Assembly (NCBI GenBank): GCA_000431275.1
Contig: HF989212.1
Span: 41,575-87,756, forward strand
Source: Prevotella sp. CAG:755
Lineage (GTDB): Bacteria; Bacteroidota; Bacteroidia; Bacteroidales; Bacteroidaceae
Length of the DNA: 46,182 nucleotides
Direction: 5' to 3'
The first letter of the stretch is position 1. Every line of letters begins with the position of its first letter. The position numbers and the translations under genes are program-made. Of the stretch, positions 42,612 to 46,182 are shown one piece after another. The notes beneath the pieces are model-generated. The model was given only the letters and a program-made list of their open reading frames with translations. It was not told the origin of the DNA and ran no database searches.

Positions 42612-42831
42612 CACATGGGACAGGACGTTCCGCCCAGTCGGCTATCTGCATATTCACATGTCACACCTCAAAAACGTTTAACGCGACCACTCAAAGACAA
42701 ACCGTTACGACATAATAGAAAGTAAGTATTTGCTTCTTTACATGTAGCCTTCCAAAATCGCCAATCTCAGAAAAGCCTACGCAGTAAATAAGTGAATGCT
42801 CGCACCGCAAGGTGTGGGCTTTCCTTGTTTG
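42612..42831 (+). ncRNA. Candidate short transcript or remnant downstream of an orphan promoter
   Basis: Behind the orphan promoter there is a 36-codon frame (42615-42725, MGQDVPPSRLSAYSHVTPQK onward), whose ATG nearly coincides with the expected start. It is followed by a 9-bp hairpin with a GNRA-type GCAA loop (GCTCGCACC 42798-42806 with GGTGTGGGC 42811-42819, G-U pairs allowed), then TTTCCTTGTTTG. This could be a ~200-nt RNA with a weak terminator, or the 5' stub of a gene interrupted by the element. Neither is proven. Confidence 0.3.
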
Positions 42832-42886
42832 TAGGCATAGGTGTTTGGCGATAACCGATACAAACCGATGTAACTTGCTGATATAC

Positions 42887-42918
42887 AAAATAAAAAGCCC
42901 GCTTGTTAAGAAAGCGGG
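42887..42918 (-). terminator. Terminator at the left end of the integrated element
   Basis: CCCGCTT (42898-42904) pairs with AAGCGGG (42912-42918), loop GTTAAGA. On the minus strand it is followed by a T-rich run (CTTTTTATTTT). It lies about 170 nt after the 125-aa gene's stop. Confidence 0.75.
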
Positions 42919-43085
42919 TAACAATTCAGTAACAAAACGGCTAATTTATTGCCTTTGGCGGGCTTTTCTGATACAAATATACTCATTACCCTTGAAACGG
43001 CAAAATCGTTCTTGTTGAGGCTTCCAGATACAAAGAACGGGCAAAGCCTGTGTAGCTCCACCCGTTTTGCTTGTTCAACCGTTTT

Positions 43086-43463
43086 TTACCGATCAGCATA
43101 GGCAACAATGTATTTGCCAAATACTTCCGCCTCCACCTTGTTAAGTTTCTCTTTCTTTGCCATATAGTCTGCAAAAGCTCTTTTCTGAAACTCCCTGTAT
43201 GCTTTTAACTTGCCATCTATTCCCTCTTTGTTGAGGCTCTTTGTTTCTATTAAGGCAAAATGTAGGAACTCCTCACAATCACTATAATAGCCGGTATGCT
43301 CTATTTCCATTTTAAGCCGCCTTACTGCTTTCTCGTGTTCAATCTTTTCACCTACATAAAGCCGCTTAAATCTGGCTCTGTCTTGCTCACACTTCCATAA
43401 CAAACGCTGTGCCTTTGCCACCGTGCCTAAGTTCTGGCACACTCTTACTTTTTTCCTTTTCAT
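43086..43463 (-). CDS. Small basic, helical protein of the element; unknown function
   Basis: A 125-aa protein starting MKRKKVRVCQNLGTVAKAQR. It is rich in lysine and arginine, mostly helical in appearance (GKLKAYREFQKRAFADYMAK, KEKLNKVEAEVFGKYIVAYA), with no membrane segment or signal peptide. I do not recognise a family. Charge and context suggest a DNA-associated or structural role in the element, but this is inference. The ATG directly follows the sequence TACCAAGTA, which recurs in the non-coding region upstream. It is followed by a terminator. Confidence 0.65.
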   Translation of the reverse strand: MKRKKVRVCQNLGTVAKAQRLLWKCEQDRARFKRLYVGEKIEHEKAVRRLKMEIEHTGYYSDCEEFLHFALIETKSLNKEGIDGKLKAYREFQKRAFADYMAKKEKLNKVEAEVFGKYIVAYADR

Positions 43464-43750
43464 TACTTGGTATATTTATTAAGCATATAGGCACAAAGAA
43501 ACGGTGTGCCTTTCCCGCTGCTTAACACCTTACCAAGTAGGCTGTATTCCCATTACAGGCGATACACGGGGGTACACACCGCCAATCTATATAGTTAAAA
43601 GCCTCATCAGTAGAAACAAAAAATCCACCAATCGGCAAAGACGGAGGAAACGTGCCGCCTACTTGGAATAAGAATGTTAAGCACACAAAAGTATATCTTT
43701 TCTGCATCATGGAAAAACTTTTAAGCCAAAATTAGCCGTTTTAAGGCAAA
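43464..43750. other. Non-coding, inverted-repeat-rich region of the element
   Basis: TACCAAGTA occurs in alternating orientation at 43464-43472 (inverted), 43531-43539 (direct) and 43660-43668 (inverted, last bases differ). A larger imperfect inverted repeat pairs 43519-43542 (TGCTTAACA...CCAAGTAGGC) with 43657-43683. A 62-codon frame on the minus strand (43522-43710) has a hydrophobic start but lies inside the repeat, so I do not call it a gene. The layout resembles a replication origin or packaging region of a single-stranded DNA element. Confidence 0.5.
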
Positions 43751-43782
43751 ATAAAAGGTTGGGCGATACATTCCGTCCAACC
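43751..43782 (-). terminator. Hairpin with T-rich tail downstream of the replication gene
   Basis: GGTTGGGCG (43757-43765) pairs with CGTCCAACC (43774-43782), one G-T wobble, loop ATACATTC. On the minus strand it is followed by TTTTATTTTGCC. It could end the HTH-to-Rep transcript, or be part of an origin. Confidence 0.6.
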
Positions 43783-43819
43783 CGTTTTAATTGAATGTAG
43801 CGCCGTTTCCTGCCGTCTG

Positions 43820-43932
43820 TCAGCCGTTTTTGTGCTCATCTGGCAAATCAATGCCTTTAATATCCACTACAAAGTCATTTCCACACGGGCTAACTTTGTC
43901 GCTTCCAGCTTCTTAAAATTATTGTTTGTCAT
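43820..43932 (-). pseudogene. Small ORF downstream of Rep, apparently split by a -1 frameshift
   Basis: From the ATG at 43930-43932 the frame reads MTNNNFKKLEATKLARV, then EMTL and a stop at 43867-43869. In the -1 frame the sequence continues as GNDFVVDIKGIDLPDEHKNG to a stop at 43820-43822. Joining both gives a plausible 37-aa protein (lysine-rich start, acidic/hydrophobic end). No classic slippery heptamer is present, so a one-base deletion (real or a sequencing error) is likelier than programmed frameshifting. I do not recognise the family. Confidence 0.35.
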
Positions 43933-44014
43933 ACAGTTTAGTTTAATGTTATATAATGTTATACCCTTTTCCCTATACAAAAACGCTCGTTTAACGCTCT
44001 ATTTAGCTTATTTT

Positions 44015-44959
44015 CTACACATAAGCCCCCACGTTCCTAATCTCATCGTCTAACTCTTTTATCAGTTCATCGGACACGGTTACGCCCGCTTTTGCTGCCA
44101 CTTCCTGTATCTTCTTTTTTAGTCGTGTGTAACTTTGCCTGTCATCAAAAACTCTGGCTTCTTTCAGTTCTTCCAGAAATGCCGCGATCTGTGTCTGGCT
44201 GCTCTGGTCGCTCTGGTTGATAATACGGGCTACAAACACATAAAAGGCATCTGATACGGTCTTAATCTCGCTCATTACGTCTGTCTTTACTTGGTTCAAC
44301 TTGGATATTGCAAAATAGCTGTCTTGGTATCGCTTCACCATCAGCCGATAAAAGCCGCTTTCTGATAGGGTTGAGGCTGTAACCTCTGGCACTCCCATTT
44401 GTTGGGGCAAGCGTCCGTTAAGCCTCATTTCATATTTTAGCAAATTGGCATCCTCAAAACCAACGGGCAAAGCCATTCCCTTTGCCGCTGCATCGGCTTT
44501 CTTGTCATAGAAAGCATATACTTTGGTCTGTTGCCTGCCTCTGGGCTTGTAGTAAAGCGAACCCACGCCAAAATAATACCTTAACATTTTGGGCATATCG
44601 CCCAACTTGGAAAGATAGTTTTCTATCGGGTGCTTCATCACAAAAGCCTGTCCAAACTCCAACCCTGTAACCTTTGCATCAGCTATCGGTAAATGTAGGC
44701 TGTCTGATAGCTTTTCCACCGCTTGGGCTGTGCCGTGCCTATCCAACGGATAAACATTGCTCTTGTAAAGGAACTTTGGCAAGCTGCCAATAACAGAAAT
44801 GCCACCCGTGTAGATAGACACTTTCAAGCCATCCAGACTGCCAAAGGTGCAAACCTCGCCCGTTTCATGGTCTATCTGGTCTTTTGCCTTATCCAAAAAC
44901 TGGCTTACATCTGGCGTTGCCCGTGTCCTCATTGCCCATAACTTCACTTTATCGTACAT
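44015..44959 (-). CDS. Replication initiation protein, filamentous-phage gene II / rolling-circle type
   Basis: A 314-aa protein beginning MYDKVKLWAMRTRATPDVSQ. The layout resembles filamentous-phage replication initiators (gene II/X, Phage_CRI-like): an early beta-rich GLKVSIYTGGISVIGSLPKF, then LEFGQAFVMKHPIENYLSKL, a tyrosine-containing RQQTKVYAFYDKKADAA near residue 165 that could hold the nicking tyrosine, and LLKYEMRLNGRLPQQMG. The C-terminal ~100 residues are helical and charged. Such proteins nick one strand to start rolling-circle replication of circular ssDNA phages or plasmids. I base this on motif pattern, not on an alignment. It is 43 nt after the 181-aa gene, on the same strand. 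Confidence 0.65.
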   Translation of the reverse strand: MYDKVKLWAMRTRATPDVSQFLDKAKDQIDHETGEVCTFGSLDGLKVSIYTGGISVIGSLPKFLYKSNVYPLDRHGTAQAVEKLSDSLHLPIADAKVTGLEFGQAFVMKHPIENYLSKLGDMPKMLRYYFGVGSLYYKPRGRQQTKVYAFYDKKADAAAKGMALPVGFEDANLLKYEMRLNGRLPQQMGVPEVTASTLSESGFYRLMVKRYQDSYFAISKLNQVKTDVMSEIKTVSDAFYVFVARIINQSDQSSQTQIAAFLEELKEARVFDDRQSYTRLKKKIQEVAAKAGVTVSDELIKELDDEIRNVGAYV

Positions 44960-45002
44960 AACACTGACATGTTAACAAATTTTGTCTACAAACTACACCT
45001 TA

Positions 45003-45548
45003 TTATAAGGCATCCACCCGCTTGGTTTGCTTCCTCAAAGCTGCCAAAGCCTCATCAAAACCGCCCATTTTTAGCATTTTGCAGTATGAAGAAATGAGGA
45101 CTTTTGCACCCTCTAACACTACCAACTCAATACAAGACGGCTTTATTTTCTCTGGCTCGGTCGCTGCTGTCTGGTCTTGGTGTACTATAAACAGAAAGCC
45201 ATCATCTTTGTATGAAAAGAACGGGTTGGGCTTCTGATTGCAGCTGTATGTTTCTGTCGCCAACGGATAGCCATAGGCAAAGCCGCTCAACCGCCCGTTT
45301 ACAAAGTATTCTTTCAATCCTGTAAAGTTGAGGCTGTTTTTTGCCTGTAACTTCATGGCTGGGGCATTGTCTTTCTTGCTTCCGCTGTCTTTGCTCACTT
45401 GCAAATACATGGATATTTTGCCATCCCTGCCTACAATCTCATCCATTGGCGGGTAATATCCAGCCTGTGCCGTTATCACGTATTTAGGTGTCTTTCCGTT
45501 GGTGCAATCATCCAGACGGGCATAATAGCGTATGTTAGGGATTATCAT
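45003..45548 (-). CDS. Unknown 181-aa protein of the element, between HTH and Rep genes
   Basis: It begins MIIPNIRYYARLDDCTNGKT and has YGYPLATETYSCNQKPNPFF and a helical C-terminus (EALAALRKQTKRVDAL). No signal peptide or membrane segment is visible, and I do not recognise a family. Position between a regulator and the replication protein is where filamentous phages often encode a single-stranded DNA-binding protein, but no OB-fold motif is evident to me. Its start overlaps the stop of the HTH gene by ATGA (45545-45548), so translation is coupled. Confidence 0.7.
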   Translation of the reverse strand: MIIPNIRYYARLDDCTNGKTPKYVITAQAGYYPPMDEIVGRDGKISMYLQVSKDSGSKKDNAPAMKLQAKNSLNFTGLKEYFVNGRLSGFAYGYPLATETYSCNQKPNPFFSYKDDGFLFIVHQDQTAATEPEKIKPSCIELVVLEGAKVLISSYCKMLKMGGFDEALAALRKQTKRVDAL

Positions 45549-45832
45549 AAATCACCCCCTTTCTGCTTGCCTGTTACCACATAAGCAATCGCCGCCTGCT
45601 CGGCTTCCTGCTGTGTGGCTACTCGGTTTTGTTTCATCCAGCTTTCAATCTCGGCACGGTCAAAGTATATTATTTTGCCGTTGGGCTTGTAGTAGGGTAT
45701 CTGGTGGGCACACGTCAAACGGTACAAATATGATTTGCTTAGCCCTGTCAGTAAGGATACATCTTCCAATGTCAGCACGTTCTTTGCCGCCAACAAGGAA
45801 TACTCTAAAATCTGGTTTAGTATTTTGTGCAT
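45545..45832 (-). CDS. Excisionase-like helix-turn-helix protein (MerR/HTH_17 type)
   Basis: A 95-aa protein. The HTH segment (about residues 17-55) is VLTLEDVSLLTGLSKSYLYR, LTCAHQIPYYKPNGKIIYFD, followed by RAEIESWMKQNRVATQQEAE. This is the DNA-binding module of excisionase-like proteins common in Bacteroidales mobile elements. It probably controls excision or the early operon. It is the first gene after a promoter at 45895-45902 and is coupled to the next gene. Confidence 0.9.
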   Translation of the reverse strand: MHKILNQILEYSLLAAKNVLTLEDVSLLTGLSKSYLYRLTCAHQIPYYKPNGKIIYFDRAEIESWMKQNRVATQQEAEQAAIAYVVTGKQKGGDL

Positions 45833-45894
45833 TTCCTTTTGATTTTTGGCTTTGGGGCTATGATCACTCGCCCCGCTGCCTTGTTAACATAGTG

Positions 45895-45902
45895 CAAAAT
45901 TA
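45895..45902 (-). promoter_or_regulatory. Putative promoter (-7 box) of the HTH-to-Rep operon
   Basis: The minus strand reads TAATTTTG, matching TAnnTTTG. The inferred start near 45889 gives a leader of about 57 nt. It lies directly behind the terminator at 45935-45975. Confidence 0.55.
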
Positions 45903-45934
45903 TAAAAAAGACATAAGAGAACATAACATAGAAT

Positions 45935-45975
45935 AAAAAAAGTGTATATCGCCCCTATTATCACGGGGGATATAC
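45935..45975 (-). terminator. Terminator of the element gene(s) entering from the right edge
   Basis: GTATATC-(G)-CCCC pairs with GGGGGATATAC (11 bp with one bulged G). On the minus strand it is followed by seven Ts. It ends transcription about 115 nt after the partial right-edge gene. Confidence 0.8.
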
Positions 45976-46091
45976 CCTTAAACTATTGTAAGAAAGCTAT
46001 TTACCTCCAAAAACTTTTTCTATAACATCGCCTCCCTTAACCCTCCCTGTTTCCTCTCTTGATTTATAACGTTGCTTTGTTAGCCCGCTAT

Positions 46092-46182
46092 TTAGTTGTT
46101 AAATACATCATTTACAAGGTTTACCGCCTCATCTTTTTTCTTATCTACTATCTGTAGGCTCGGCTGTCGGCGCCATGCCACC
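46092..46182 (-). CDS. C-terminal end of an unidentified gene (runs off the right edge)
   Basis: The frame is open from the window edge to a TAA at 46092-46094 and gives 29 residues ending in KKKDEAVNLVNDVFNN; the other two minus-strand frames close quickly. It is upstream of a terminator and co-oriented with the element genes. Too little is present to identify it. Confidence 0.5.
   Translation of the reverse strand, partial: VAWRRQPSLQIVDKKKDEAVNLVNDVFNN

Noticed and set aside
42600..43085. tRNA gene as an integration target at the element boundary
   Set aside because: No T-loop (GTTCGA-type) or acceptor-stem pairing could be found in this stretch.
43522..43710. Minus-strand 62-codon frame with a hydrophobic start, considered as a phage coat protein
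   Set aside because: The hydrophobic stretch is short, the frame lies inside an inverted repeat, and proline/cysteine content does not fit a coat-protein membrane helix.

Overview
The window looks like a chromosomal segment of a gut-type Bacteroidota (Bacteroidales). The evidence is a fused LpxC-FabZ protein, SusC/SusD pairs, lipoproteins carrying acidic residues just after the lipobox cysteine, HU-HIG-type DNA-binding proteins, and repeated promoters of the Bacteroidetes form (TTG, about 20 bp, TAnnTTTG). The core is moderately GC-rich. The last ~3.5 kb is visibly more AT-rich and looks like an integrated element. I cannot name a species from the sequence alone.

Left end (1-3974, all minus strand): a lipid A operon, lpxD - lpxC/fabZ - lpxA - a pRiA4b-ORF3-like acidic protein - miaA (cut by the window edge). 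A 0.75 kb gap without convincing genes follows.

Positions 4633-22723 (minus strand): one compact seven-gene operon, read in the order four-module FAS1 lipoprotein, SusC, SusD, FAS1 lipoprotein, FAS1 lipoprotein, SusC, SusD. Gaps between genes are 11-29 nt, there is one recognisable promoter in front and a strong terminator behind. It holds two outer-membrane TonB-dependent uptake systems and three fasciclin surface lipoproteins, with no glycosidase, peptidase or regulator. It is the most unusual chromosomal locus here.

Positions 22909-36757: a YhcC-type radical SAM gene on the minus strand, then plus-strand units. These are a tripartite RND efflux operon (adaptor, pump, TolC-like channel), a three-gene exopolysaccharide-type operon (flippase, double 4Fe-4S F420-hydrogenase-beta-like protein, polysaccharide pyruvyl transferase family protein), an NrnA-type DHH phosphoesterase, and an ECF sigma factor followed by a 50-aa ORF.

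Positions 36791-42345: purT, a convergent S9 peptidase with a 20-bp bidirectional terminator between them, an HU-HIG DNA-binding protein preceded by three copies of an 11-bp motif, and a secreted alpha/beta hydrolase with a cysteine in the nucleophile position.

Right end (about 42.55 kb to the edge): an AT-rich element with an excisionase-like HTH protein, an unknown protein overlapping it, a replication initiator resembling filamentous-phage gene II proteins, a small basic protein, and a hairpin-rich non-coding region. A filamentous (inovirus-like) prophage or a related ssDNA plasmid-like integrative element is the best reading. Its far end, and any coat or Zot-type genes, lie outside the window. 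A 19-bp perfect inverted repeat overlapping a promoter lies near the presumed junction.
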